From positions 2,170,001-2,234,000 of the forward strand of contig PYIU01000008.1 in NCBI GenBank assembly GCA_003415625.1: a DNA stretch of 64,000 nt. Reading direction: 5' to 3'. The notes beneath the pieces were generated by a model that was not told where the DNA came from, searched no databases, and saw only the letters and a program-made list of their open reading frames with translations. Positions 1 through 13,500 of the stretch are shown here, piece after piece; the first letter of the stretch is position 1; the number at the start of each line of letters is the position of its first letter. Position numbers and translations under genes: made by a program. Source of the DNA: Aquanectria penicillioides. Lineage: Eukaryota > Ascomycota > Sordariomycetes > Hypocreales > Nectriaceae.

Positions 1-3000
1 CTATTATTAAAATATTCTATTTACTTAATTATAGCATTAATAAATAAAGTAAAAGTAAGGCCTATAATAAGCTTAAATTATCTATATTATAGGCCTATTG
101 CAAAAAGTAAGGTATTAATTTAATACTAGCTAATAGCTAGCTAGCTATTAGCTATTTAAGTATTATTATTATTATTTTTTAATCTTTATAAATATATTTA
201 TTTTCTTTTTTTTTTCTTTTTTTATATACCTTTATAAAAGCTTTTTATTGCCTTTAAGTATATACTTTATTAATATACTATTTATATAGAATACCTAATT
301 TATATAAGCGCTAATTGCTATTTTTATTGCTATTTTATATTAATTATATATAGCTAAAAATAATAACTATAATAATAATAATAATTATAACTATAATTAT
401 AATTATAACTATAATTATAATTATAACTATAATTATAATTACAATAGTTTATATATACTATAGGCTTATTATAGCTTTTTTATTAATATTTATATAAATG
501 CTAAAATACTAAGCTAGCTGCATTAAGGCAAAGGGTATTAAGCTATTCTTAAGGGTAATATAAAATCTACTTTATTTTATATATATTATATAAATAATAA
601 AAAATAAAAAGAAAGATTTATACTAAAACTAAACTAATAAATTATACCTTTTTACTATAACTTTAAATAACTAATAATAATAGATATTAAGGCTAATAGC
701 TATACTATTTATATTTATATATATAAGCTATATAAGCTATTACTATATTTAATAAAGGCTAATACTTAAGCATTAATAGTAGCTTTATAAAAAGAAATAG
801 CTATAATAAGTACTTTTTAGTTTTAACTTAAGTTTATTATTAATATAGTTTATTAAATAAAGAAGCTTTAGCAATTAAAGGCTAAAGCTATTTAAGCTAA
901 AAGAAAGGCAATTTAAGTATACTTTTAAGCTATACTTATAGTTTTAATTATAAATTTTAATATTAATTAGCTTTATAAATTAATTAATAAAGTTAATTAT
1001 ATAGCTATAACTTTTAAAAGCTTAATAGCTATATTAGCTTTTTTAATTAAAAAGGCTAAGATTACTTAAAGATAGATAGTATTAAAAAGTAATAGTAATA
1101 GTAAATAAGATTAGTTTTAATATAGATTTATATTAGCTAATATTAATAGTAAAAACTAAAGTTTAATATAACTCTTTAAGTAATAGCTTAAGCTTAAATA
1201 AAGCTAAAAGGGAATTAAAGTAAAAAGGGCTAAAGGATAAAAAAAAGAAAATAATAAAGAAAATAGCAAAAAGAATAAAATAGATTTTATATTTTCTAAA
1301 AAGAATATAGACTTAAAGTAAATAGTATTACTAAAGTAAATAAGTATAGATTAAATATAGCAATAAATAAAAATAAAATTTAAAATAAAGCTAAAATAAA
1401 GACTTAACTATTAAAAGGGTAGGCTTTAGTATATTATTTATATAATAGGCTAGTTTTTTCTTTCTTTTAAAGGGGTTTTTTTTAAGTATATTAACTTTTC
1501 TTTTAATAAAAAGGTTAAAGTACCTAAATAAAAAAGTTACTAAAAGGTAAAAGCAATATAAAAATAGACATATTTTAAATTAAATACAATTTAATAGCTA
1601 GCTTATAGTATAATATAATATATAAATAGACTAGCTATTTAATAAAGCAATATATAATTTAAGCTTTAAATAAATATTACTTAAATTTAAAGAAATTATA
1701 AAATAAATTAAATAATATTTCCTTTTAGCTTAAATAAAGCAGGCAGTATAGTATAATATAGCTAATTATTTTAATAGCATTTTTATATTAGCATTAAGGC
1801 ATACTTACCTTAAGAACCTTTTTTTAAAAAAGAAATCCCTAAAGTTTAATGCATTTTATTTATATTTAAATAAATAAAAAGCTTTTATACTTTTTAAATT
1901 CTTTATATAAGCAAATAGTTTTCTTTTTTATATAAAATAAAAAGATTTTAATTATTTTTATTTTATTATTTATATACTATTTATAAAATTTATATTTAAT
2001 TTATTTTTAATAGTATTTTTAATTAATTAATACTTAATTTTTAATTAACTTTTAGTTTTTTTTATATTTTCTATTAAAAAGCTAATTAATAAGCTACTTT
2101 TTATATTTTTATATTAATTTATACTAAAAGCTATTATAATAATAATAATAAATTTAATATATTATTAATATAATTATAAAAAAAATAAGTTTTTTAATAC
2201 TTTAAGCTTAAAATTAGCCTTAAAATTAAATAAATTATTTATTAAAATATATATTAAATAAAAGAATTTTAAGTTTACTTTTTAATAATTTAATTAAAAT
2301 AGCCTTATAGCCTTCCTTAATAATATAAAGGGCTTAAGTTTATTTAATAAATAAAGCTTTAATAATCCCTTTTAAATTATTGCCCCTTTTTATTAAGGAA
2401 TAGTATATATTAATACTATAGGTAATTATAAATTTAATTATATATATATATATTATATAGGCAGTATTAAGGTTTACTCTTTATATACTTACTATAAAGG
2501 TAATAAAGGCCTATCTTTAGTACTTAAGTTTTCCTTTAAGCTTAAAGATATATAGGCCTTAAAGTAGCTTTTTATATAGCTATAATCTAAAAAAATAGTA
2601 TAATTTTTATAGTTAAATTATATTATAAATAAAGGTTAATTAAACTTAATATCTTTAGTATTAATAAAAGAAATAAAAAAGTTAAGCTTTAATAAATTTA
2701 AAGGTTATACTATTAATAAAGGCCTAAAATATATATACTATTTATATAGCTTTAAGTTAGGCTTAAGTCTTTATTATATCTTTTTTAAATATAAATATAT
2801 TTATATTATTAATAAATTTAATTATTATAATTTTAAGGACTTTTTTAAGTACTATATAAAGCTTTAATATAAAAAAAATAAAAAAAATAAAGAAAAGTAA
2901 TAATTTCTATAGAACTTTAGCTTTAATGCTATAGGGTTTAAAGGATTTATTATTAAACTAAAAGTATATTAAATACTTAAATAAATAGCTAAAAAGCTAA

Positions 3001-6000
3001 ATTAATATTTATTATAAATAGTCTTAATTATAAAGAATAGTAATAAGCTTTTTATAGTTAATTAAATTAAAGGCTATAGTAAAGTTTAATTAAAAAAGTA
3101 ATATTATTTTACTATAGGCCTATATTATATATATTACTTTTACTATAATTATAAAGGTAAGCTTAATAGATCTTTAAGGTTTATTCTTTATTTAACTATT
3201 AAAAAGTATATTTAAATTCTTTACTATTATTATTATTTATTAGGCTATTATTAATTTTATTATTTTATTAATAATATTAAAAAAGAAAATAAATCTTTAT
3301 TTAAATATTATATATTTTTAAGCTATTATTTTATTTAATTTAAAAATAATAATAATAATTATATAGTAAAAGCAATATAAAAAATGCCTAAATATAATAT
3401 TTATATTAATAATAATAATAAAGGCTTTTAAAAAAGGCTTATTATATACTTTAAGGAAGCTAATAGAAAATTTATTACTATTAAAAGCTTTTTATAATTA
3501 AATTTTAAAAAGTAAGTATATTAATTTATAAAGTTTAATATAGTTTTATATTAAATTCTTAGCATTTTATAGCATTTAGTTTATATTTAATAGTTATATA
3601 ATAAGATTTATTATAATAGATTTAATATTTTAATTATTTACTTAAAGTTTAAAAAAGAAGCATTTTATTAATATAATTGCCTTCTTAATATAGCTTATAG
3701 CTAAAGAATCTTACTTAAGGCAATTAAAGAAAAGGAGCTATAATAAAGCTAAAGTAATATTGCTTTAAAGTTATATTTATCTTTTTAAGTTCTAAAGTTT
3801 CTTTTAGCTATTAATATTTTTCTTTATTTTAGCTTTAAATAAAATATTGCATTAAGCTATATATTTAGCTTTAATTATATAAGCCTTTTGTTTATTGCTT
3901 ATTTTTTATAATTTTAGCTAATTAACTATTATATTATTGCATTATATATATCTTTATATTTATTTAAATTAATAAATAGCCTTTACTATAGGCTAATTCT
4001 ATTAATTATTATAGCTAGATTTAAATTGCCTTTATATTAAAGTAATATATTAAGTAATTTAATATAATCCTTAAATTAGCTATTTAATTGCCTATTTTAA
4101 TTAATATATAAAGATTATTTTACCTAAAGTTTAATAATAGATAACTTATACTTTAAGTTTAGCCTTCTTAAGGTTTATTATATATTAATTAAATACTATA
4201 GGCTAAAAGTCTAATAAAAAAAAAGTAATATATCTATAAAGAACCTAATATATATTTACTATAAAATATAATTAAAGCTATTTAAATTATAATTAAGACC
4301 TAAATAAATAGTATAGCTATTCTTTAAGGCTTAAATTAAATTAAAGGTATTATTTTTAGTATTATTTGCTTTTTAAATTACTATTTTATAAGGGGTTATT
4401 AAGGCTATATTTAATTATTATATCTCTATTAAAAAGGTTAAGCTATATAAAGTAGTTTTATTATAGTAGTTTTATATTAAATAGTATAAATTAAAGTCTT
4501 TAATTATAATTATCTAAAGGGCTAAAGTAAGGCTAGCTAAAGTATATATTGCCTTTAAATCTCCCTTACTTTCTAAAGGGTTATATATTATAATTATTTT
4601 TATATAGCTATATTTAAAATTAATATTAGCTTAATTTTCTTTAATTTAATAAATTTAAGTTTTTAATTTATATTATTTATATATATAAAGAGCTATATAG
4701 CTTAAATAGTAAATTATAGTATAATTTAATCTTTTAGAATTTATTAAAGCATTAATCCCTTAATTTTTAGCTAATTCTAAAAGTATAATTGCATTATTTT
4801 TATTATAGATATATAGTATTTAATAGATTAACTTAAAGCAATAATATATATTTTAAAATAAAACTTATATTAATTTAATATAAATAAAGGGATTAATTTA
4901 ATAAATAATAGCAATAGAGTATAAATACTAAAAGAAAGAAAAGCATTAAATAAAGTATAGTATTATTTATTTATAGAGCCTAAAGATTAACTAACTCTTT
5001 TAATAAAGGGAAGAGCTATAAAGAAAGGGTTCCTAAAGAAGCTATTCTATTATATATAAAGGGTATTTTATTATATTAAAGTATATTCTTTATATTTTAT
5101 TAATTATCTATAGTATTCTTCTTTATATAGATTTAATGCTTTTTTACTATAAAATAGATATAGCTTTAAATTAAATAATCTTTATAGTATAAAGTATAGT
5201 AATAGAGAATTTCTCCCTTTTTAATAAAGCAATTATTATATATTAAGCTATTATATTAGCTATAAATTAAAATAAATTAATAGTTTTTTATAATATAGCT
5301 ATATTTATAGTATTAAAAGCATTAAATAGATTTTAGTTTTTTATTAAAAGGTTTATAATTATATAATTTAATATTAATAAGTAATTTATTATTATATAGG
5401 CTATTAGCTTTTTAATAAATAAAATATAAAAAATTAAGTTTATTTTTATTATAATATTATTTTAGGCTTAAATAGGCTTTACCTTATTAACCCTTAAGGT
5501 ATTAGCACTATTAATAGTTTTAATAAGTTTATTTATATTATTAAAAATAGATTTAATTTAAATTTCTTTTATTAAAATAATAAAGATTAAAAAAGTAAAA
5601 AAACCATTATTTCTAAATATAATAACTATTTATTCTTTTTTATAAAAGGCTTTAATCTATTTTAAAGTAAAAAAAGTAAAAACTATATTTTTATTAAAAA
5701 GGCAATATATTACAATTATATAGAAATTACTATAGGCTTAATTTACTATTTATATAGTTTCTATTAAAATATAGTTTTTAATATCTTTAAGGATATTTTT
5801 AGTATAAATAGTAATTTTATATTTAATATAGCTATATATTATATATTTATTAATTTTAGTATTTATAAATATAAAGCTATATAAAAAGATTAATATATAA
5901 AATTACTATATTAGCTAAAAAGAAAAGAAGCTTAAATTAACTAAAGTGGCTAATACTACTATAGTAATAGCAGTTATTATAGTAATAGTAATCTTATTAA

Positions 6001-6430
6001 TAAATCTCTTTTTAGAGGTTATATTAATCTTAAAAGGAAAGCAAAAGTATACTTTATATATATTAATATAGATTTAAAATACCTTTTAAATTGCTTTAAG
6101 AAAGTAAAATAAAATAATCTTAATAATAGCTTTATAGGCTTCTTTATCTTTATTAATTATAGGGCTTTTATTAACTTTTATTGCTTTATCTATTTTAGAT
6201 ATATAGCTATATTGGCTAGTAGTAAAAAGGGGGTTATATTAGCTGTTTTTAATGCTATATCTTTTTAAATTAATAACTATTAAAAGGGCTATAGTATTAA
6301 TATTGCGCTTTTAATATGCTATTATATTTAGGGGTAATCTAATATAAGGAATTAATTAATTGTAATTTTAAATGTTTTAGAGGTGGTTTAGGATGGCTGT
6401 AAGCAATTGTAAGTCTAAGGGCAAAGTTTA
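1..6430 (+). mobile_element. Element A, copy 1 (unclassified repeat, left edge cut by window)
   Basis: This is the first of three copies of a repeat of about 6.55 kb. Position 1 aligns with about 19798 of copy 2, so roughly 165 bp of its left end lie outside the window. Alignment runs to the tail motif around 6360-6428 (the stretch containing 'gaggtggtttagg' and ending 'gggcaaagtt'). Copies differ almost only by C/T and G/A changes, as expected of RIP. Read on the plus strand, long stretches (for example about 800-1920) are broken only by TAA/TAG, so the element was probably coding in this direction. I cannot recognise reverse transcriptase, DDE, HUH or helicase motifs, and I see no terminal inverted repeats or LTRs. 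Copy 1 is less mutated than copy 2 near 5900-6420. Its right end abuts a truncated SINE. Confidence 0.75.
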
Positions 6431-6807
6431 ATTTTTTAATAGATTAAAATTAATTAAATATTAATTATACCTTTTATAGTTTAATTACTTTTCTTTTTTT
6501 ACTTTTATTTATAATAACTATATTATTAATTAACCTTATAGAAATAGTATATTATTGTACTTAAGATTTATAGCTAAAGAAATTGCTAAAAAATCTTATA
6601 CTTTAATTATAGCTTAAATTTATTTAAGAGCTATAAGATTAGGCTCTTATAGGCCTTATTTAAATCTATAGCCTTATTATTATAAATTAAACTTACTAAA
6701 ATAATGCTTTAAATGCAGTTAAGTTTTTTGCTATTAGCTATAGGCTAGGCTGCTTTTAAGTTCCCTTTGCCTTACTTAAGTAGATTAATTTTAAGTAAAG
6801 AAAAAAG
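6430..6807 (-). mobile_element. SINE copy 3, body (minus strand, interrupted)
   Basis: The reverse complement matches the body of the SINE at 15721-16309, for example the stretch 'ctataggctaggctgctttt' and the flanking 'aagttccc.ttgcctt.cttaag'. The tRNA-like head of the same copy is at 10528-10612. The Mutator-like element 6808-10527 separates the two parts. About 150-160 bp of the 3' end, including the AAAT tail, is missing, and the body runs straight into the tail of element A near 6430. That junction implies either that A inserted into this SINE or that a deletion occurred. The copy is heavily RIP-mutated. Confidence 0.8.
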
Positions 6808-6905
6808 GGCGAGCGTTATAGATACTGGATCTGGTGTAGATAAGATTATATGACTTTTCACACTGGATCCAATGCCATTAAGATCATTTTAGTTATAACC
6901 TTAAT
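6808..6905 (+). repeat. Left terminal inverted repeat of the MULE
   Basis: It pairs with 10430-10527. I count about 16 differences over the 98 bp, and all are transitions, the RIP signature. The motif GATCCAATGC (here partly mutated to GATCTGGTG) is present twice in each repeat, about 36 bp apart, in the same orientation. This arrangement would suit paired transposase binding sites. Confidence 0.85.
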
Positions 6906-9900
6906 GTATATATAAAAGGGATATCTCTTTTTCTATATTATAATAATATTAGTTTATACTATCTTTAGGCAATAATAATATATTAAATATAGCTATTCTA
7001 TATATATAATTTTATAGATTAATAATAAGCTAATTTAGCTTAAGCTATAATAAACTTATAATATATTATTTTAATAACTTATAGTAAATTTATAGCTTAT
7101 TTTATATAAATAACTTAATAATATTAATTAATATAATAAAAATGTATATTTTTTTTATTTTTAAATTAATAAATATTACTTTAATATTTTATTTTTTATT
7201 AAATATATATTAAAATGCTTTAGTAATTTTTATTTAAGTTTACTTTAATACCTTAATATTAATAAAGATATATTATTCTATAAATAATAATATCTATAAG
7301 ATTTTATAGCTAATTGCTAATAATTAATAGCTTTAATTATATAGTTTTAGCTATTTAACTATAAATTTATTAAAACTTTAATATTAATAGGCTTTATATA
7401 CTTTATTAATAGATTTAATTTCCCTTAATGCTTTATATTAATAGAACCCTTAAGCTATTAAAATAGCTTATAATATTTAATATATACCTTAAGGTTTATC
7501 TTTTTTTAAGTAGCTATATCTATAGGAATATTATATTAAAAGTAAGTAATATATTAAGTATTTTTAATAATAGCTTTAGTAATAGCAATAATATTTTAAT
7601 TTTAATATAAATTTTATATAGATTTATAATTAACTTTAATTAATAGATTAAATATATTATAGATAAGGAATTATAATTTTAAGCATTAATTAACTATTCC
7701 TTACTATAGGTATAATAATATATAAATTAATAATTTAAAGACTAAAAAACTTAAGTATTTATATATATAATATTAATTAAAATAGATATATTTAATAGAT
7801 TTAATAAAAAAGCAATAAAACTATATTTAATATAGTATTATATATATATTTCCTTACTTTTATAATATTCTTTCTATAATATAATATCTTTTATAGTAAT
7901 ATTCTATAATTTTTATATATTTTATTGCCTTAAAAAAGGCTAGTTTATTATTTTTAATGCTATATTTTCTTTAATTTATTTATTTTTAGTTTTATTTTAA
8001 TTAAAATAATTTATTATTTCTTTCTTTTTTTATTTCCTTTTAATATTACTTTTAATATTTTTATAATAACTCTTTATTTACTTATAGTTAAGGCATTAAT
8101 TATACTTTATTTTACTATACTATTAAGGCAATTCTATTGCCTTTTAATATACTTAATTAATTCTATAAGCTCTTTAAGGTAATATAGTATATTAAGCATT
8201 TTATGCCTTTAAATATTATTAAAATATAATATAAGGATTATTAGCTTTTAATATAAATATTAAATTTAATACTAAAAGAAATAAAATATATATTATTATA
8301 TATATTATTATATATTTTATAGTATATATTACTATTTTAAATACTAAAAATAAACCTAATAGTAATAGTAAGGATAATAAATATATAATAAAGTTAGTTA
8401 TTATATATATTATTATATATATTATTATAGAGCTTTAGGTTAGTACTTGAGTAAAAGGTTAAGTAAGAGGTTAAGTAAGAGATTAAGTAGAAGCTTGCAA
8501 AAGATAGTTATACTATAAGGGGTATGCTTTAAAGTTTATATTATAGCCTTTAGTATAATACTTTAAATAAATTAGCTATACCTTTAGTTATAATGCCTTT
8601 TTAATTAACTTAAATATATAAAGTTCTTTTTATATACTTAATAGTAATAGTATTAATTAAGCTAATATTTAATTAAATTATTTAAAAGGCTTAATAATAA
8701 GCTAAAATATTTTTAGGCAATAAAAATACTAATATAAATAAAAGTAATATAATTAAAAGGGAATATTTTAATTTAATAATAGCTTAATAATATAAATATA
8801 AAGCAAACTAAAAGTTTAAATAAAAGCCTTAATATAAGTAAAAAGATTTTATAATAGTAATTACTATTAAATATTAACTATTTATAGGGCTTTATATAAT
8901 ATCTAGCTATAAATATTATTAAATAATATATTAAATATATTAAAAGAAATAAAGATATTTTATTATATTTAATTTACTTTAAGCTTATTAAGCTAATTTA
9001 ATAGTATAAGTTTAATAATTCTTTATGCTTTAAAAAGATTAATCTATAAGGATTTTAAATATACTTTAATAAAATAATAAATGCCTTTAACCCTTAAGGT
9101 AATATATTAATTAAAGTAAAGGTATTTATTAATCTATACTTTAATAAATCTCTTTTTATAGAGATTTAGCTATATTTACCTTAAGTAATTTATTTTATTA
9201 ATATAATTTAAAAGATAATATTCTTATAATTTATTAAGTCTTTTATTATATATTTCTTTAATTAATAAGGCAATAATATAATGCTAAAAGAAATAGAATT
9301 TATTTTACTTTTTTTACTTTTAAGGATTAATTTTATTTTATATAAATTTAAGTATATAATAAGCTATAATAGCTTTATTAATATACTATAAATATAAAAG
9401 TAAGATTAATTTAAAGAAATAGAATAAAATAATATTTATATAGATAAGATAATAATCTATAAGAACTATAAATAGAAGACTTATTCTATAAAGTTTATAT
9501 ATATTATATAATTGCCTTAAAGCCTAAATAAAGTTATTTTCTTTTTTACTATTAAAAAAGATAAATATAATATAAAATAAATATTAATAAGCATTAATAT
9601 TAATAATATTAAAAAGAGGCATTTTATATTTATTAATCTTATATATATAGTTTAATATAAATACCTTAAGATAAAGCTTAAGGTATTTTAATAATTATAA
9701 ATATATAAATAGTATAGCTATTACTCTATTAGTTATATTAAGATATATTTAACTCTAAAAGCTATTATTCTTTAATTTATTAATAAAGGTATATATATTG
9801 CTTTAGTCTTTAGTAAGTTCTTACTTGCTTTATATAATGTAATTATAGATATTTTATTATATTATAATTATATTTAATATTATTTATAAATAGAATTTAA

Positions 9901-10429
9901 TTTTTTTAATTTAATATTAATATTAATAAATTATTAAATTATTAATTCCTTAAAGCTTATAAGCTAATAATATATTAAATATACCTTTAGACTAAAGCTA
10001 TACTTATAATTATATATATTAAAGCTATTACTAAAATAGTGCCTTAAACTCTATATAGTATTATATAAGCTTTACTTTATAATAAAAAAGAAATAGTAAT
10101 TTATATGCTTTAATTTATTAAGCTAAAGCTATTTTTTAATAAAGATCTTAAAATGCTTTTTAATATAGTTATAATTAAATTTAATATTAATTCTATAATT
10201 TATACTCTTTTTAGACCTCCTTATTATAAAGGTATAATCTTATAATACTGCCTAAATATTAATTGCTATATATAGTTCCTTTTATAAGCTATATTAAGCT
10301 GCTAGAGGAAGAATATTATTAAGGAAGCAAATAGAAGGCTATATTAGATTTATTGCATTCACTATAGCAAAAGAGAGCTATTATGGATTAAATTAATAGC
10401 ATTAATCGTCAATTAGGACGAAAATGCCT

Positions 10430-10527
10430 TATAAGGTTATGACTAAGATGATCTTAATGGCATTGGATCTGGTGTAGAAAGTTATATAATCTTATCCGCA
10501 TTGGATCCGGTGTCTATAACACTCGCC
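10430..10527 (-). repeat. Right terminal inverted repeat of the MULE
   Basis: Read in reverse complement it starts GGCGAGTGTTATAGACACC and contains CACC(G/A)GATCCAATGC twice. It is the better preserved of the two repeats and lies next to the SINE head at 10528-10612. Confidence 0.85.
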
Positions 10528-10612
10528 ATAAAAAAGGGGTGCTTTAGTAAGATTTAAACTTACTCCTTTATATACTAAAGGCTTTTAGGTAGTAATTACT
10601 TTACTATAGGGG
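10528..10612 (-). mobile_element. SINE copy 3, tRNA-like head (minus strand)
   Basis: The reverse complement aligns with the first 75-85 bp of the SINE at 15721: the 'cctatag.a.agt..ttac' box A region, 'cctaaaagc', and the box B region mutated to 'gtttaaatc'. Its right end (10612) abuts a Helitron-C fragment. The pol III boxes are damaged, for example 'agtaatta' in place of 'agtggtta', so it is probably silent. Confidence 0.85.
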
Positions 10613-11260
10613 TTATTTAAATACTTTATTTTATATAAATAATTTTTAAGGATTATATTTTTAAAATACTTCTATTTTTTTAAATATATATTTACTTTAT
10701 ATATATAGAATATTATTTTAATAATATATTTAAAAAAAAAATTATAAAAAGAGCTTATTTAATTTAATTTTAGCTATTATTTTATAATTAAGCATTTATA
10801 ATTTATATTGAATTATATATATTATAATTATAATATATATTATATTTTTTAATATATTAATTTATTATACTATTAAAATAAATATAATATTATTTAATAA
10901 AATACTTTATAATAGTTATATATATAGGCTATAAAAATTATATTTTAATAGCTTTTTTATTTATATAAATAATTTTACTTTTTAAAGCTTTAAAGTTATA
11001 TACTTTAATATATATTTTTAAGATTTATAGTTTATATATATAAATATAGCTATATATTATATTTTATTAATGAATATAAAGCCGTAATACATATTATTAA
11101 TTATTATAATAAATATATTTAATATAAAAGTAAAAATACTAAATATTAAAATAAAGCTTTAATTATTATATATAAATATTATAATGGCTTTAGCCTTTAA
11201 GGGATTTGTATTTTTATATTTATATAATAATAAAAAATTAAAAATGTATTTAGTATTTAG
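10613..11260 (-). mobile_element. Helitron C fragment (3' end, internally deleted)
   Basis: This stretch aligns with 27545-28420, the 3' end of Helitron C including the last helicase motifs, in the same orientation. Shared landmarks are 'atatataggctata', 'tttacttttaaagct' like blocks, and 'atataaaagtaaaaatacta' followed by 'ataaagctttaatt'. About 300 bp present in C (roughly 27990-28280) are missing here. It is much more AT-rich than the copy at 27.5 kb. It carries no usable reading frame. Confidence 0.7.
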
Positions 11261-11267
11261 CCTTAAA

Positions 11268-11705
11268 CTTGCAATTACTTATAGCTATCCTAAATTACCC
11301 TTAAAATATCTAAAACTATAAGCAATTAATTCTATATACTAAATTACCTCTAAATATAATAGTGCATTAAGAGTATAATATTAATAATATAGCCCTTTTA
11401 ATAGTAATTAATTTAAAAAGATATAAAATAAAAAATGGCTAATATAACTGACTTTTTAATATTAATTAATCAATAATATATTTAAAGTAAATAAAGCAAT
11501 AAAAGCTAATAAACAGCCTTATAATTAATAAAAATAAAAAAGCTTTTAAAGCTATTATTAAAATTATTTTTTTAATTTTAATTAAAAGGTATTTTAAATT
11601 TATATTAATATATATAAATTTTTTAAAGCTAATATAATCTTTAAAAAAAGACATATTAATAAAATTATTATTATTATTATTATATTTATTATTATTTTAA
11701 TTTTT
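11268..11705 (-). repeat. Extra partial copy of the element-A tail
   Basis: The last 430 bp or so of element A (compare copy 1 about 6000-6428, reverse complement) occur here, and again immediately to the right at 11710-12190 as the start of the full inverted copy. Both contain the landmark 'aaattacc(t/c)(c/t)t(a)aa.tataata' and 'tatagcccttttaat'. The two are tandem and same-oriented. A short open frame on the minus strand (11466-11654) lies in it and is a chance frame in AT-rich sequence. Confidence 0.7.
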
Positions 11706-12892
11706 AAAAAACTTTTTGATTTTAAACTTATAATTGCTTTTAGCTATTTTAAATTACCTTTAAAATATTTAAAACTATAAACAATTAAGTCCTTATACTA
11801 AATTACCCTTAAGTATAATAGTATATTAAAAGTATAATATTAATATTATAGCCCTTTTAATAATAATTAATTTAATAAGATATAGTATAGAAAATAGCTA
11901 ATATAATTTCTTTTTTACTATTAATTAATTTAATAATATATTTAAAATAAATAAAGCAATAAAAGCTAGTAAAAGCTATATAATTAATAAAAATACAAAA
12001 GCTAATAAAATTATTATTAAAATTATTTTATTTTATCTTCTTAACTTTATATAAAAGGTATTTTAAATTTATATTAATATATATAAAGCATACTTTTACT
12101 TTTTCTTTAAGGCTAATATAACCTTTAAAAAAACTTATTAATAAAATTACTATTACTATAATATTTATTATTATTTTAGTAATAATAGCTACTTTAATAA
12201 ACTTAAGCTTCTTTTTTTTTAGTTAATATAATAGTTTTATATATTAATTCTATTATATAGCTTAAGCTATATAAATACTAAAATTAATAAATATATTATA
12301 TATAGCTATATTAAATAATAAATTATAATTTATATTAAAAATACCCTTAAGAATATAAGAAACTATATTTTAATAGAAATTATATAAATAGTAAATTAAG
12401 CCTATAGTAATTTCTATATAATTATAATATATTGCCTTTTTAATAAAAATATAATCTTTACCTTTTTTACCTTAAAGTAAGCTAAAGCTTTTTATAAAAA
12501 ATAATTAATAAATATTATATTTAAAAATAAAACTCTTTTATTTTTATTTTTTTTTATTTTAATAAAAATAGTATAAAGTAAATCTATTTTTAATAATATA
12601 AATAAGCTTATAAAAGCTATTAATAATATTAATACTTTAAGAGTTAATAAAGTAAAGTCTATATAGGCCTAAAATAGCACTATAATAAAAATAAACTTAA
12701 TTCTTTATATTTTATTAATTAAAAAAGCTAATAGTTTATATAATAATAGGCTACTTTTAGATATTAAGCTATATAATTATAAACTTTATAAAAAGGCTTA
12801 AAACTTATTTAATACTTTTAATACTATAAATATAGCTATATTATAAGAAATTATTATTTTATTTTAATTTATAGCTAATATAATAGCTTAAT

Positions 12893-13500
12893 CTTCCCCC
12901 TATAGTAAAGTAATTACCGCCTAAAAGCCCTTAAAGTAAAGAGAGTGAGTTTAAATCCTACTAAAGCACCTCTTTTTACCTACTTAAGATTAGTCCATTT
13001 AGGCAGGGCAAGGGGAACTTAAAAGCAGCCTAGCCTATAGCTAATAGCAAAAAACTTAGCCACTTTTAAAGCATTATTTTAATAAGCCTAATATATAATA
13101 GTAAGGCTATAGGTTTAAATAAGGCCTATAAAAGCCTAGCCTTATAGCTCTTAAATAAACTTAAGCTATAATTAAAGTATAAGATTTTTAGTAGCCTTTT
13201 TAGCTATAAATTCTAAATATAATAATATATTAATTTTATAGAGCTAATTAATAGTATAGTTATTATAAATAAAAGCAAAAGAAAGAAAGTAATTAATATA
13301 TATTAAACTATAAAAAGTATAATTAATATTTAATTAATTAATTTTAATCTATAGAGATAAATAAGGGGTTAATAAATAAGGGATATAAGAGTTTTTATTT
13401 AATATTATATATATATAGTTTTTTCTTTATTAAAAATAATATAGAAGTATTGCCTATTATAAGACCTATAAAGTATTATTAAATAAATAAATAAATAAAT
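12893..13500 (+). mobile_element. SINE copy 1 (RIP-mutated), inside element A
   Basis: It is about 608 bp long and flanked by the 11 bp duplication 'aatagcttaat' (12882-12892 and 13501-13511). Copy 1 of element A (about 5231-5265, reverse strand) has the single, uninterrupted target. It begins with a tRNA-like head ('ccccctatag...ttaccgcctaaaagccctt') and ends in an (AAAT)n tail just before the right duplication, at 13481-13500. Compared with the SINE at 15721 it carries many C-to-T and G-to-A changes. Box B, for example, is 'gtttaaatcc' instead of 'ggttcgaatcc', so pol III transcription is unlikely. Confidence 0.9.

Larger units (their letters stand above)
6808..10527. mobile_element. Mutator-like DNA transposon (MULE), RIP-degraded
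   Basis: This 3.72 kb element has terminal inverted repeats of about 98 bp (6808-6905 and 10430-10527) that begin GGCGAG. It sits inside a SINE copy. The flanks are 'agaaaaaag' (6799-6807) and 'ataaaaaag' (10528-10536), an 8/9 match, and the undisturbed SINE has 'ggtaaaaag' at this point. A 9 bp target duplication with long inverted repeats is typical of Mutator-like elements. The interior (6906-10429) is very AT-rich and presumably holds a ruined transposase. I could not place a DDE domain with confidence on either strand, so the superfamily rests on the termini. A short direct repeat (units like 'ggttaagtaagag') lies at about 8455-8495. Bases 10290-10440 are less AT-rich than the rest. Confidence 0.7.

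Noticed and set aside
11466..11654. A 62-codon protein on the minus strand
   Set aside because: It falls in a partial duplicate of the element-A tail and its neighbour copy does not keep the frame.
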